Origin: JBKDZR01 sp047971485
GTDB taxonomy: Bacteria; Pseudomonadota; Alphaproteobacteria; Rhodobacterales; Rhodobacteraceae
DNA: 37,955 bases
Assembly: GCA_047971485.1 (NCBI GenBank)
Contig: JBKDZR010000152.1
Location: 1-37,955, forward strand
Reading direction: 5' to 3'
Each line of letters opens with the position of its first letter. The stretch's first letter is position 1. The notes under the pieces are model-generated. The model did not search any database and was not told the DNA's origin. It saw nothing but the letters and a program-made list of their open reading frames with translations. Made by a program: the position numbers and the translations under genes. This document shows positions 25,288 through 34,468 of the stretch, in pieces.

Positions 25288-26469
25288 ATGAAGTATCTTC
25301 TGACCGCCACCGCAACCTTGGCCCTGATGGCCGGATCCGCCAGTGCCGAGGATGTCAAAATCGGTGTATTGCTGGGCTTTACCGGCCCGCTGGAATCCCT
25401 GGCCCCGCCCATTGCCGCCGGTGCGGAACTGGCGATTGCCGAGATCAGCAACAGCGGCGCTTTCCTGGGCGGATCGACTGTCACAGCGGTGCGCGGCGAT
25501 TCAACCTGCGCCGATGCCAGTGCCGCCACGGCAGCCGCCGAACGGCTGGTCACCTCGGACGGGGTCAGCGCCATCGTTGGTGCCATGTGTTCCGGGGCTT
25601 CCGCCGCCGTGCTGACCAATATCGCCATGCCCAATGGCGTTGTGATGATTTCGCCTTCGGCAACCTCGCCGGGCCTGTCGTCGCTGGAAGATAACGGGCT
25701 GTTCTTCCGCATGGCCCCCTCGGATGCGCGGCAGGGCCAGATAATGACCGAGATCATCCAGGAACGCGACATCGACACGGTGGCGCTGACCTATACCAAC
25801 AACGATTACGGCAAAGGCCTGGCCGACAGCTTCCAAGCGGCGTTCGAGGCCGCCGGTGGCACGGTCACCCTTTCGGCCCCCCACGAAGAGGGCAAGGGCG
25901 ATTATTCCGCTGAAATCGGTGCCCTGGCGGCGGCGGGCGGTCAGGCGCTGGTCGTGGCGGGGTATTCCGACAAGGGCGGATCCGGCATCATCCAGGCGGC
26001 GCTGGATACCGGCGCTTTCGAGACATTCGTGCTGCCCGACGGGATGGTCTCGCAGGTACTTGAGGAACGTTTCGGCGATCTGCTTGACGGATCGTTCGGG
26101 CAAAGCCCCAGTTCCGACAGTGACGGTGCCGGGGTGTTTGCCGAACTGGTGGGCGATGCCTTCGAGTCGACCTCGACCTATGCCAAGGAAGGCTATGATG
26201 CCGCGGCCCTGATCCTTCTGGCGATGCAGGCGGCCGGATCTGCCAGTTCCAGCGATTTCAAAGACAAGGTGATGGAGATTGCCAATGCTCCGGGCGAGCC
26301 GATCTTGCCTGGCGAGTTGGACAAAGCCTTGAAAATTCTGGCAGAAGGCGGTGATATCGACTATGTTGGCGCCTCGGCCGTGGAACTGATCGAACCCGGT
26401 GAGGCGGCCGGCAGCTATCGCGAGATCGAGGTCCGCGACGGCATGATCGAAACGGTCGGCTTCCGCTGA
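25288..26469 (+). CDS. Branched-chain-amino-acid-type ABC transporter substrate-binding protein
   Basis: This is the periplasmic binding protein of a LivJ-type importer (type I periplasmic fold). The 393-residue protein has a clear signal peptide (1-20, cut after ASA). The typical start of the mature domain, DVKIGVLLGFTGPLESLAPP, follows, with GAMCSGASAAV and TYTNNDYGKGLADSF in the ligand-binding lobes. The family binds branched-chain amino acids but also amides, urea and aromatic acids, so the ligand is open. The ATG at 25288 has a GGAGA site. Four transport genes follow in order. Confidence 0.92.
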   Translation: MKYLLTATATLALMAGSASAEDVKIGVLLGFTGPLESLAPPIAAGAELAIAEISNSGAFLGGSTVTAVRGDSTCADASAATAAAERLVTSDGVSAIVGAMCSGASAAVLTNIAMPNGVVMISPSATSPGLSSLEDNGLFFRMAPSDARQGQIMTEIIQERDIDTVALTYTNNDYGKGLADSFQAAFEAAGGTVTLSAPHEEGKGDYSAEIGALAAAGGQALVVAGYSDKGGSGIIQAALDTGAFETFVLPDGMVSQVLEERFGDLLDGSFGQSPSSDSDGAGVFAELVGDAFESTSTYAKEGYDAAALILLAMQAAGSASSSDFKDKVMEIANAPGEPILPGELDKALKILAEGGDIDYVGASAVELIEPGEAAGSYREIEVRDGMIETVGFR

Positions 26470-26557
26470 GCGCAACCTTTACCAGGGGCCGCGCCGGGAG
26501 AGCGCGCGGTCCCCGTTCTCGCCCGACATCAGCATCAGGGATCAGGACACGAAATCG

Positions 26558-27340
26558 GTGATACGGGTTGAAAACCTGCACAGGCATTTTGGCGGCTTCC
26601 GCGCCGTCGATGGCGCCACGCTGGAGATCGCCGAGGGCTCGATCACCGGGTTGATTGGACCGAACGGCGCCGGAAAAAGCACGCTTTTCAACGTGATTGC
26701 CGGCGTTCTTCCCCCAACGTCAGGGCGCGTCACCATGCAGGGGGCGGATATTACGGGCCTGCCGCCCCATGTGTTGTTTCACAAGGGTTTGTTGCGTACC
26801 TTTCAGATCGCCCATGAATTCCCGACAATGACCGTGCGCGAAAACCTGATGATGGTGCCCGGCCACCAAAGCGGCGAAACCCTGTGGAACGCCTGGTTCC
26901 ACCGCGCCCGGATCGCCCGCGAGGAACGAAACCTTCTGAAGAAAGCCGATGAAGTTCTTGATTTTCTGACCATTTCACATCTCAAGGATGAGAAGGCCGG
27001 CAATCTGTCCGGGGGCCAGAAAAAACTGCTGGAACTGGGGCGCACAATGATGGTCGATGCGCGGATCGTTTTCCTTGATGAAGTTGGCGCAGGGGTGAAC
27101 CGGACCCTGCTGAACACGATCGGCGATGCCATTATCCGGCTGAACCGGGACCGCGGGTACACGTTTTGCCTGATCGAGCACGACATGGATTTCATCGCCC
27201 GACTGTGCGATCCGGTCATCGTCATGGCCGAGGGCAAGGTTCTTGCCGAGGGCCCGGCCGCTCAGGTGATGCGCGATGATGCGGTCATCGAGGCCTATCT
27301 CGGCACCGGGTTGAAGAACGCCCCGGAGGCCGCACCATGA
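26558..27340 (+). CDS. livG: Branched-chain-type ABC transporter ATP-binding protein (LivG)
   Basis: This is one of the two ATPases of the importer. The 260-residue protein starts at a GTG (26558) with an AGGA about 10 bases upstream. It has Walker A GPNGAGKST (residues 34-42), the LivG-specific GLLRTFQIAHEFPTMTVREN, the signature LSGGQ (150-154) and the catalytic glutamate in FLDEVGAG (Glu175). The usual proline after DE is replaced by valine, a small departure unlikely to stop activity. The stop overlaps the start of the next gene by 4 bases. Confidence 0.92.
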   Translation: MIRVENLHRHFGGFRAVDGATLEIAEGSITGLIGPNGAGKSTLFNVIAGVLPPTSGRVTMQGADITGLPPHVLFHKGLLRTFQIAHEFPTMTVRENLMMVPGHQSGETLWNAWFHRARIAREERNLLKKADEVLDFLTISHLKDEKAGNLSGGQKKLLELGRTMMVDARIVFLDEVGAGVNRTLLNTIGDAIIRLNRDRGYTFCLIEHDMDFIARLCDPVIVMAEGKVLAEGPAAQVMRDDAVIEAYLGTGLKNAPEAAP

Positions 27341-28050
27341 CCGCCCGTCCCTTTCTGAGTGCCCGGGACATGACTGGCGGATATGGTCCCGTCGATATCC
27401 TGAACGGCGTCACGCTGGAGGTGGCGCGCGGCGAGATCGCCGTCATCGTCGGGCCTAATGGCGCGGGCAAATCCACCGCGATGAAAGCTGTTTTCGGCAT
27501 GTTGCCCCTGCGTGCTGGCACAGTCATGCTGGATGGCGCGGATATCACGGCCCTCAGCCCTCAGGCGCGGGTCGGCAAGGGGATGGGCTTTGTCCCGCAG
27601 ACAAACAATATTTTCACCTCGATGAGCGTCGAGGAAAACCTGGAAATGGGCGCTTTTATCCGGCGTGACGATTTTTCCGACACGATGGCCCAAGTGTATG
27701 ATCTGTTTCCGGTGCTCCGGGACAAGCGGCGCCAGGCGGCGGGCGAATTGTCGGGTGGCCAGCGTCAGCAGGTGGCTGTAGGCCGGGCCCTGATGACCCG
27801 CCCCACCCTTCTGATGCTGGACGAACCCACCGCCGGGGTCAGTCCGATCGTCATGGATGAGTTGTTCGACCGGATCATCGAGATCGCCCGCACCGGCATT
27901 TCGATCCTGATGGTCGAACAGAATGCCCGCCAGGCACTGGCCATTGCCGACAAGGGCTATGTGCTGGTTCAGGGGCAGAACCGCTTTACCGATACCGGGC
28001 AGGCCCTCTTGGCCGATCCCGAGGTTCGCCAGAGCTTTCTGGGGGGATGA
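27337..28050 (+). CDS. livF: Branched-chain-type ABC transporter ATP-binding protein (LivF)
   Basis: This is the second ATPase of the importer, with 237 residues. Walker A is at residues 39-47 (GPNGAGKST), the signature LSGGQRQQ at 138-145, and Walker B LMLDEPTAG has Glu163. GMGFVPQTNNIFTSMSVEENLEMG is characteristic of LivF. The start overlaps the livG stop in ATGA, and livH begins 1 base after its stop, so the genes form one translated operon. Confidence 0.92.
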   Translation: MTARPFLSARDMTGGYGPVDILNGVTLEVARGEIAVIVGPNGAGKSTAMKAVFGMLPLRAGTVMLDGADITALSPQARVGKGMGFVPQTNNIFTSMSVEENLEMGAFIRRDDFSDTMAQVYDLFPVLRDKRRQAAGELSGGQRQQVAVGRALMTRPTLLMLDEPTAGVSPIVMDELFDRIIEIARTGISILMVEQNARQALAIADKGYVLVQGQNRFTDTGQALLADPEVRQSFLGG

Positions 28051-28051
28051 G

Positions 28052-29065
28052 ATGACGGATGTTCTGAACGCCCTGGTGACCCTGGCCAATTTCGTCATCG
28101 TTCCGGCCGCAGCCTATGGCAGCCAGTTGGCCCTGGGCGCCCTGGGGGTGACGCTGGTCTACGGGGTACTGCGTTTTACCAACATCGCCCATGGCGATCA
28201 GATGGCCTTTGGCACGATGGTGACCATCTTCGGCGTCTGGGGCTTACAGGGGGCTGGGATCTCGATCGCGCCCCTGCCCACCGCACTGTTGGCCCTGCCC
28301 TTGGGTATCGTTGCAACGGGGGCCTTGCTTTATGGGACCGACCGGTTGGTCTATCGCTTTTACCGGCGGCAAAAGGCGGCACCGGTGATCTTCATGATCG
28401 TCTCCATCGGGGTGATGTTCGTGATGAACGGCTTGGTGCGGATCATCATCGGGGTCGAGGATATCCGTTTCGATGATGGCGCACGTTTTCTGATCAGCGC
28501 ACGCGATTTTCGCGAAATGACCGGTCTGCGCGAAGGGCTGGCGATCAAGTCCAGCCAAGTGGTGACGGTGGTGACTGCTGCCCTGTCCGTGGCCCTCCTG
28601 TTCTGGTTTCTGACCCATACCCGCACCGGAAAATCCATGCGCGCCTTTTCCGACAATGAGGATCTGGCCCTGCTGTCAGGGATCAACCCTGAGCGGGTGG
28701 TGGCGGTGACCTGGCTGATCGTGGCGGCTCTGACCACCGTGGCCGGGGTGTTGTATGGATTGGACAAGTCTTTCAATCCCTTCACCTATTTTCATATCCT
28801 GCTCCCCATATTTGCCGCTGCCATCGTGGGCGGGCTGGGCAATCCGCTGGGGGCGATTGCCGGCGGGTTTGTCATCGCCTTTTCCGAAATCAGCCTGACC
28901 TATGCCTTCAAGCGGGTTCTCGGCTATCTTCTGCCCGACGACTGGGCACCGGCGGGATTGGCCCAGATCCTGTCGACGGATTACAAATTCGCGGTCAGCT
29001 TCTTTCTGCTGGTCGTCGTGCTGCTGATCCGGCCGACGGGCCTTTTCCGGGGGAAAGCGCTGTGA
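28052..29065 (+). CDS. livH: Branched-chain-type ABC transporter permease (LivH)
   Basis: This is one of two membrane channels of the importer. The 337-residue, strongly hydrophobic protein has GALGVTLVYGVLRFTNIAHGDQM near the N-terminus, the LivH signature. The ABC-contacting segment AFSDNEDLALLSGINPERV and the conserved FAAAIVGGLGNPLGAIAGG lie near the C-terminus. The frame is open upstream, but the ATG at 28052 matches the family and avoids overlap with livF. Its stop overlaps the GTG start of livM by 4 bases. Confidence 0.92.
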   Translation: MTDVLNALVTLANFVIVPAAAYGSQLALGALGVTLVYGVLRFTNIAHGDQMAFGTMVTIFGVWGLQGAGISIAPLPTALLALPLGIVATGALLYGTDRLVYRFYRRQKAAPVIFMIVSIGVMFVMNGLVRIIIGVEDIRFDDGARFLISARDFREMTGLREGLAIKSSQVVTVVTAALSVALLFWFLTHTRTGKSMRAFSDNEDLALLSGINPERVVAVTWLIVAALTTVAGVLYGLDKSFNPFTYFHILLPIFAAAIVGGLGNPLGAIAGGFVIAFSEISLTYAFKRVLGYLLPDDWAPAGLAQILSTDYKFAVSFFLLVVVLLIRPTGLFRGKAL

Positions 29066-30354
29066 CTGCAAGAACCGTCCTGATGTTTGCCGCCGTCGTG
29101 CTGCTGATCCTGGGCACGGGGATGGTGCAGGGCTGGAACTCGGCGCTGCTGATCCTGAACATGGGGCTGGTCAGCGCGATTATGTCGCTGGGGCTGAACC
29201 TGCAATGGGGTTTTGCCGGGTTGCTGAATGTCGGTGTGATGGGCTTTGTCGCCCTTGGCGGGCTGGCCGTGGTGCTGACCGCGACCCCCCCGGTGACCGA
29301 GGCCTGGGCAGCCGGCGGGCTGCGCATGCTGGCGGCGCTGGTGGCGGGGGCGACAACGATCATCGGAGCGCTGATCCTGTGGCGTCGCCTGACCGGGCGC
29401 GCCCGGGGCTGGGCCGTGGCCGGCTGGCTTGTGGCCGGGCTGATGATCTATCGTTGGCTTTATATTCCGGCCGCCGGGGCGATTGAGGCCGTCAATCCGA
29501 CCCTGGCCGGCAATCTCGGCGGGGCGGGTCTGCCGGTGCTGCTGTCCTGGCCCGCAGGGGCGGTGCTGGCGGCAGGGGCGGCCTGGCTTATCGGGAAGAC
29601 GGCGCTGGGGCTGAGATCCGATTACCTGGCCATCGCCACACTGGGCATTGCCGAGATCATCGTCGCGATTCTGAAGAATGAAGACTGGCTGACCCGAGGG
29701 GTCAAGAATGTGATCGGCCTGCCCCGCCCCGTTCCCTATGAAATTGCGTTGCAAAATGATCCGGGCTTTGCCGGACGCGCGGCGGATTGGGGGGTGGATC
29801 CGGTCACGGCCTCGACCCTTTATGTAAAGGCCGAATACGGTTTGATGTTCGCGGCCATCCTGATTGTTCTGCTGGTTCTGGCGCAATTGGCCCGGGCCTC
29901 GCCCTGGGGACGGATGATGCGGGCGATCCGCGACAATGAGGTGGCGGCCGCCGCCATGGGCAAGGACGTCACGGCGCGGCATCTTCAGATCTTTATTCTG
30001 GGTAGCGCCATATGCGGGCTGGCCGGGGCGATGATGACCACGCTGGACGGGCAGTTGGTGCCCTCCTCCTATCAGCCGCTACGCTATACGTTTCTGATCT
30101 GGGTGATGGTGATTGTCGGAGGATCGGGCAACAACCTGGGGGCCGTTCTGGGGGGGATCCTCATCTGGTGGTTATGGGTACAGGTAGAACCGCTGGGGCA
30201 ATGGCTGTTATCGCTTCTCAGCGCGCCCTTGCCGGCCGGGGATCTGAAGGATCACATCCTGGAAGGGGCGGCCTATATGCGCATGCTGACCATGGGGGTG
30301 ATCTTGCTGCTGGTGTTGCGCTTCAGCCCGCGTGGCTTGTTGCCTGAGCGCTGA
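29062..30354 (+). CDS. livM: Branched-chain-type ABC transporter permease (LivM)
   Basis: This is the second membrane channel of the importer, with 430 residues. The GTG start at 29062 overlaps the livH stop. SLGLNLQWGFAGLLNVGVMGF is the LivM signature, and the ABC-contacting loop is MMRAIRDNEVAAAAMGKDV. MVIVGGSGNNLGAVLGG stands near the C-terminus. Between the first signature and RSDYLAIATLGIAEI there are roughly 100 extra residues with added hydrophobic segments (about 75-185), making it longer than E. coli-type family members. It closes the transport operon; no clear terminator follows. Confidence 0.9.
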   Translation: MTARTVLMFAAVVLLILGTGMVQGWNSALLILNMGLVSAIMSLGLNLQWGFAGLLNVGVMGFVALGGLAVVLTATPPVTEAWAAGGLRMLAALVAGATTIIGALILWRRLTGRARGWAVAGWLVAGLMIYRWLYIPAAGAIEAVNPTLAGNLGGAGLPVLLSWPAGAVLAAGAAWLIGKTALGLRSDYLAIATLGIAEIIVAILKNEDWLTRGVKNVIGLPRPVPYEIALQNDPGFAGRAADWGVDPVTASTLYVKAEYGLMFAAILIVLLVLAQLARASPWGRMMRAIRDNEVAAAAMGKDVTARHLQIFILGSAICGLAGAMMTTLDGQLVPSSYQPLRYTFLIWVMVIVGGSGNNLGAVLGGILIWWLWVQVEPLGQWLLSLLSAPLPAGDLKDHILEGAAYMRMLTMGVILLLVLRFSPRGLLPER

Positions 30355-30502
30355 GCCGGCGGACAGGCGGGATGGTGGACGGGGTTCTCCCGCCCCCTGC
30401 GGGCCTGGCGGCCCGAAGGCGTTGGGCCGTGCGCGGCTGGCGCCGCGCTGTCAGGGAAGGCGGCCGCCCGTGGCGCAACGGGCCAGGGGGAGAAAGCGGG
30501 CC

Positions 30503-31420
30503 ATGGATGACCGGATCAACATTCGCCATATCAGGCATTTCCTGGAGGTTGCCCGTCAGCAAAGCGTCAGCCGGGCTTCCGAGACGCTGGGCACCGCCCA
30601 ACCGGCGGTGACCCGGACGCTGAACGAGTTGGAAACCATCGTCGGTGCGAAGTTGCTGATCCGCAACCGTCGCGGCAGTCATCTGACCACGGCAGGCGAG
30701 GAATTCTATCGCCAGGTTTCGACCGGGATGGATCAGTTGATCAGCGCTTATCAGTCCGTCAGCTCTGAAACCGTTGGCACCGAGGTGGTCCGCATGGGCG
30801 CCCTGCCCACGGCCTCAGCGCAATTCGTGCCTGGGGTGATCGTCAGCCTGCGGCGGCGGGGCTATGGGGCGACAATCAGGGTGTTGCAGGCCTCAAACCG
30901 CGAATTGCTGGGCCTGCTGTTGCGCGGCGAGATCCAGGTTGTCCTCGGCCGGCTTGGATCGCCCGAGGACATGGCCGGACTGGCCTTTGAGCACCTGTTC
31001 AACGAGACACTGGAATGTACCGTGCGCAACACCCATCCTCTGGCCCAGCGTGCCCGTATCCCGACCGCCGAAATCGCTCGCCATCCGCTGGTGATGAATG
31101 TGCCCGGCACCATCGTCCGCACCGAAGTCGACCGGCAGTTTCAATCCGTCGGGGTGACCGCCTTTCGCGATGTCGTCGAGACAAACTCGGTCTCCTGCGC
31201 CCGTCAGCTGACCCTGATGGAGGATCGGGTCTGGATCGCCCCCCGGGGGGTTGTCGAGGCGGATTACCGCGAAAACAGGCTGGTGAAGGTTGATCTGCGG
31301 GACTGGCAGATGCGCGGTCCCGTTGGGATGAGCACGAATCCCAAGATTGAGGCCAGCACCGCGACCAAGCAGCTTATTGATGAAATCCGGCGCCAAGCCC
31401 AGCCATTTCATACCAAATAA
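30503..31420 (+). CDS. LysR-family transcriptional regulator (PcaQ/GbpR-like)
   Basis: This 305-residue regulator has an N-terminal winged helix (about 4-63: HIRHFLEVARQQSVSRASETL, then QPAVTRTLNELE). The co-inducer domain begins at RMGALPTASAQFVPG. The phrases VVLGRL, FEHLFNE and VPGTIVRTEV resemble PcaQ and GbpR, which control protocatechuate genes and sugar-binding proteins in rhizobia. The likeness is by eye only. The ATG at 30503 is preceded by a GGGGGAG stretch. It is transcribed toward the TRAP-sulfatase genes and probably controls them; the LysR-type site at 31423-31440 lies between. Confidence 0.88.
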   Translation: MDDRINIRHIRHFLEVARQQSVSRASETLGTAQPAVTRTLNELETIVGAKLLIRNRRGSHLTTAGEEFYRQVSTGMDQLISAYQSVSSETVGTEVVRMGALPTASAQFVPGVIVSLRRRGYGATIRVLQASNRELLGLLLRGEIQVVLGRLGSPEDMAGLAFEHLFNETLECTVRNTHPLAQRARIPTAEIARHPLVMNVPGTIVRTEVDRQFQSVGVTAFRDVVETNSVSCARQLTLMEDRVWIAPRGVVEADYRENRLVKVDLRDWQMRGPVGMSTNPKIEASTATKQLIDEIRRQAQPFHTK

Positions 31421-31422
31421 TA

Positions 31423-31452
31423 TATGTAAAAAACCGCATACAGTATTATAAT
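31423..31452 (+). promoter_or_regulatory. Probable promoter and LysR-type site before the TRAP operon
   Basis: A perfect -10, TATAAT, lies at 31447-31452. At the -35 position there is only a weak ATGTAA, overlapped by the inverted repeat TATG-N10-CATA (31423-31440). A weak -35 covered by a dyad is the usual layout for a promoter activated by a LysR regulator. The stretch is strikingly AT-rich for this genome. Confidence 0.5.
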
Positions 31453-31503
31453 TGATCAGAAGCATATGGAAAACTCACTTCGGAGGAATTCGGAGGAGAC
31501 CCC

Positions 31504-32448
31504 ATGAACGGCTTTACATTTGCGCGCACCTTGCTGGCCGCCACCCTTCTGGTCGGTGGTGCCCAGGCACAGACGGTTTCGATCGGGACCAACCCACAAG
31601 GCTCTGTGGCCTATGCCACCGGATCTGCGGTATCCAAGGTCGCCATTGAGCAGGCCGATATCCGCATGCGTGTCGTCCCCCAGGGCGGGCCGAACGTTGT
31701 GGTTCCGGTGGTCAATGCCGGCGAGATGGAGTTTTCCATCGCCAATGGTGTGGTTGCCGCCAACGCCTATAACGGGACCGGAGATTTCACCCGGGCGAAT
31801 GAAAACATCCGTCTGGCGGCGGTTTTGTTCCCGCTCTACAGCGGGTTCATCGTGCGTGCCGACAGCGACATCCAGACCCTGACGGATCTGGACGGAAAAC
31901 GCGTGTCATCTGATTTCCTGAAACAGAAAGGCGTGCTGCTGAACGCAGAGGCCGTACTGAACACTGTCGGGCTGAGCTACGACAACCTGCAAGGGGTGCC
32001 GGTGCCCAATGGCGTGCGCGGTGTCGAGGATTTCGAATCCGGCGCCGTCGATGCAACCTTCTTTTCGCTGAACTCCGGCCGAATCAAGCAGGCGGATGCC
32101 ACGGTTGGCGGTATCCGGGTTCTGCCCGTCGAGGTCTCGGAGGAGGCGAATGCCAAGATCGCGGAAATCTCGCAGGGGGCCTGGGTAGAAGTCCTGAACC
32201 CCGGCCCGAATTTTCCCGGCGTCTCGGAACCGATCGGCGCCTTTACCCTGCCCTTCGTCGTACTGACCAGCACCCATACTTCTGATGAGGTGGTCTATAA
32301 GCTGGTCAAGGCGCTGTACGAAAACAAGGCGGCGCTGACCGCGTCAGCCGCGACATTCGGCACCTTCGATCCGGCAAAGATCAATACCGATATTGGGGTT
32401 CCCTTTCATCCCGGTGCTGAAAAGTTCTTTTTTGAACAAGGCCTTTGA
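31504..32448 (+). CDS. TAXI-family TRAP transporter substrate-binding protein
   Basis: This is the periplasmic binding protein of a TRAP importer, which uses ion gradients instead of ATP. The 314-residue protein has a signal peptide (about 1-22, GGAQA). The TAXI family start VSIGTNPQGSVAYATGSAVSKV and the core MEFSIANGVVAANAYNG follow. Known TAXI ligands include glutamate and other dicarboxylates, but most are unassigned. Two copies of CGGAGGA (31481-31487 and 31491-31497) precede the ATG; the second is at the right distance to act as ribosome-binding site. A long perfect palindrome separates it from the permease gene. Confidence 0.92.
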   Translation: MNGFTFARTLLAATLLVGGAQAQTVSIGTNPQGSVAYATGSAVSKVAIEQADIRMRVVPQGGPNVVVPVVNAGEMEFSIANGVVAANAYNGTGDFTRANENIRLAAVLFPLYSGFIVRADSDIQTLTDLDGKRVSSDFLKQKGVLLNAEAVLNTVGLSYDNLQGVPVPNGVRGVEDFESGAVDATFFSLNSGRIKQADATVGGIRVLPVEVSEEANAKIAEISQGAWVEVLNPGPNFPGVSEPIGAFTLPFVVLTSTHTSDEVVYKLVKALYENKAALTASAATFGTFDPAKINTDIGVPFHPGAEKFFFEQGL

Positions 32449-32465
32449 TCCTTTTGTTCATCTTT

Positions 32466-32487
32466 CGGCGGGATCCTGATCCCGCCG
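32466..32487. other. Perfect palindrome between binding-protein and permease genes
   Basis: Ten-base arms CGGCGGGATC and GATCCCGCCG (32466-32475 and 32478-32487) are separated by 2 bases. As RNA this is a strong hairpin without a T-run after it. It probably protects or attenuates the message so that more binding protein than permease is made. Confidence 0.6.
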
Positions 32488-32515
32488 GTTCCTTTCGACG
32501 CCCGAGGATCCCGAC

Positions 32516-34468
32516 ATGTCAAAGAACAGTGCCTTTCCCCCTGATGCACAGGGGGCGGACACCCTGCCCGTCACCGCCCCGATCCTGATGCGGATCGCCA
32601 ATATCCTGGGCGCGATCCTGGTTCTGCTGGCCCTGGCTGAAGCACTGGATCTGTATCGCGCCGTCGGGATCGTGATGATCAACGAACAGTTGCTGGCGGT
32701 GATCCTGGGACTGGGGCTGGCGGTAACCTTTATCGTCAAGCCGGCCCGGCGCGGAACGGCGCGGCTGCGGCTGCCGTGGTATGACCTGCTGGCCGCCCTT
32801 CTGTGCCTGGGCGCCTGTCTTTATGTTGCGGTCAACTACGTGGCGATCGTCGAAACCTTGTTCGACAAGCCGCCCAGTTCCATCTTCCTGGGCACGGTGA
32901 TCATTGCCGGCGTGGCCGAGGGGCTGCGGCGCACCGCCGGACCGCTGTTGTTCGGTTTTGTCGTCTTCTTCCTGGTCTTCGGATTGATGGGGCATCTGAT
33001 CCCCGGCCATTTTCAGGGGCGCGACGTGGCGGTGGACCGGCTGCTGATCTATGTGGGCCTCGATTCCAACGGCATCATCGGCTTGCCCATTTCAGTGGTC
33101 GTGGCCATCGTTATCGCCTTCATCTTTTTCGGCAATCTGCTGAACGCCTCGGGGGGTGCCGGTTTTTTCACGGAATTCGCCACCGCGTTGATGGGGGGCT
33201 ATCGCGGCGGATCGGCGAAGATCGCCGTGGCGGCCTCATCGCTGTTCGGGTCGATCTCGGGCTCTGCCGTGGCCAATGTCGTCTCGACCGGGGTGCTGAC
33301 CATCCCGATGATGAAAAAGGGCGGTTATCCCAACGACAAGGCAGCCGCGATCGAGGCTGTGGCGTCCACCGGCGGCCAGTTGATGCCGCCGATGATGGGG
33401 GCCGCCGCCTTCCTGATGGCCGAGTTCCTGCAGGTTCCCTTTACCGACATCATCCTGGCGGCGCTGATCCCCGCGATCCTCTATTACGTGTCACTGTTCA
33501 TCCAGGCCGATCTCTATGCAGCGCGCGAAGGCATCATCCCGGTTGACGACCAGAAGCTGCGCGTTGGCGAGGTGCTGGCCAAGGGGTGGCTGTACCTGTC
33601 CCCCTTTGCCGTGATCCTGATCGGGCTGTTCACCTTCAATCTGCGCCCGCAGGAAGCGGCCATGTGGGCCATCGGGGTGATCATTCCCATCGCGCTGGTC
33701 TTTGGCTATCGCGGTGTGCGGATGCCCTGGCCCAAGTTGTTCGCGGCCCTCGGTGAAACCGGTGTTGCGGTTTGCCAGTTGCTGATGGTGTCGGGGATGG
33801 CGGGGATCGTGATCGGGGTGCTGAACATCACGGGCCTGGGCTTTGCCCTGACCCAGGCGATCATCCAGCTGTCCGGGGGCAATCTGGCGCTGATCCTGAT
33901 CCTGGCCGGGGTGATTTCCATCATCCTCGGGATGGGGATGCCCACCGTGGGTGTCTATCTGCTGCTGGCCACCCTGGTCGTGCCTTCAATGATTGAGGCT
34001 GGCGTGCCCCCCATCGCCGCCCATATGTTTTCCTTCTATTTCGGCATCCTGTCGATGATCACCCCGCCCGTGGCCGCCGCCGCCTTTGCCGCCGCGACCA
34101 TCGCCAAATCGGATTTCATCCGTACCGGCTTTGCCGCTGTGGCCTTTGGCTGGCCGGCCTATGTGGTGCCGTTCATCTTCGCGCTGTCGCCGGAAATGCT
34201 GTGGCAGGGCACCCCGCTGGAAATTGCGCGCATCTTCGTGCTGTCGGTGGCTGGCGTCTGGCTGATCTCGGCCGGATGGATCGGCTATTTCGGCGGTCGG
34301 ATGTCGCTGATCTGGCGATTGGGCTTCATCGCAGCCGGGGTCTGCTGCTTCCTGCCCGGATCGGCCATCCCCTTCGGCGAGGTGCTGGATACCACCGGTC
34401 TGGCGGGGGGGATTGCCCTGGCCGCCATTCGACTGGGCCTCGCCCGCAAAGGAGCTGCCAATGCCTGA
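32516..34468 (+). CDS. TRAP transporter permease, fused DctQ-DctM (4TM/12TM) type
   Basis: This is the membrane part of the TRAP importer. It has 650 residues, with a small N-terminal four-helix part (about 20-150) fused to the large DctM-type channel, the usual form for TAXI systems. Conserved segments include SSLFGSISGSAVANVVSTGV, IEAVASTGGQLMPPMMGAAAF and MGMPTVGVYLLLATL. The ATG at 32516 has a GAGGA site 7 bases upstream. Its last 8 bases overlap the sulfatase gene, tying the importer to that enzyme. Confidence 0.93.
   Translation: MSKNSAFPPDAQGADTLPVTAPILMRIANILGAILVLLALAEALDLYRAVGIVMINEQLLAVILGLGLAVTFIVKPARRGTARLRLPWYDLLAALLCLGACLYVAVNYVAIVETLFDKPPSSIFLGTVIIAGVAEGLRRTAGPLLFGFVVFFLVFGLMGHLIPGHFQGRDVAVDRLLIYVGLDSNGIIGLPISVVVAIVIAFIFFGNLLNASGGAGFFTEFATALMGGYRGGSAKIAVAASSLFGSISGSAVANVVSTGVLTIPMMKKGGYPNDKAAAIEAVASTGGQLMPPMMGAAAFLMAEFLQVPFTDIILAALIPAILYYVSLFIQADLYAAREGIIPVDDQKLRVGEVLAKGWLYLSPFAVILIGLFTFNLRPQEAAMWAIGVIIPIALVFGYRGVRMPWPKLFAALGETGVAVCQLLMVSGMAGIVIGVLNITGLGFALTQAIIQLSGGNLALILILAGVISIILGMGMPTVGVYLLLATLVVPSMIEAGVPPIAAHMFSFYFGILSMITPPVAAAAFAAATIAKSDFIRTGFAAVAFGWPAYVVPFIFALSPEMLWQGTPLEIARIFVLSVAGVWLISAGWIGYFGGRMSLIWRLGFIAAGVCCFLPGSAIPFGEVLDTTGLAGGIALAAIRLGLARKGAANA

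Noticed and set aside
30355..30502. GC-rich hairpins between livM and the LysR gene as a terminator
   Set aside because: Several short inverted repeats exist but none is followed by a T-run, so termination cannot be claimed.
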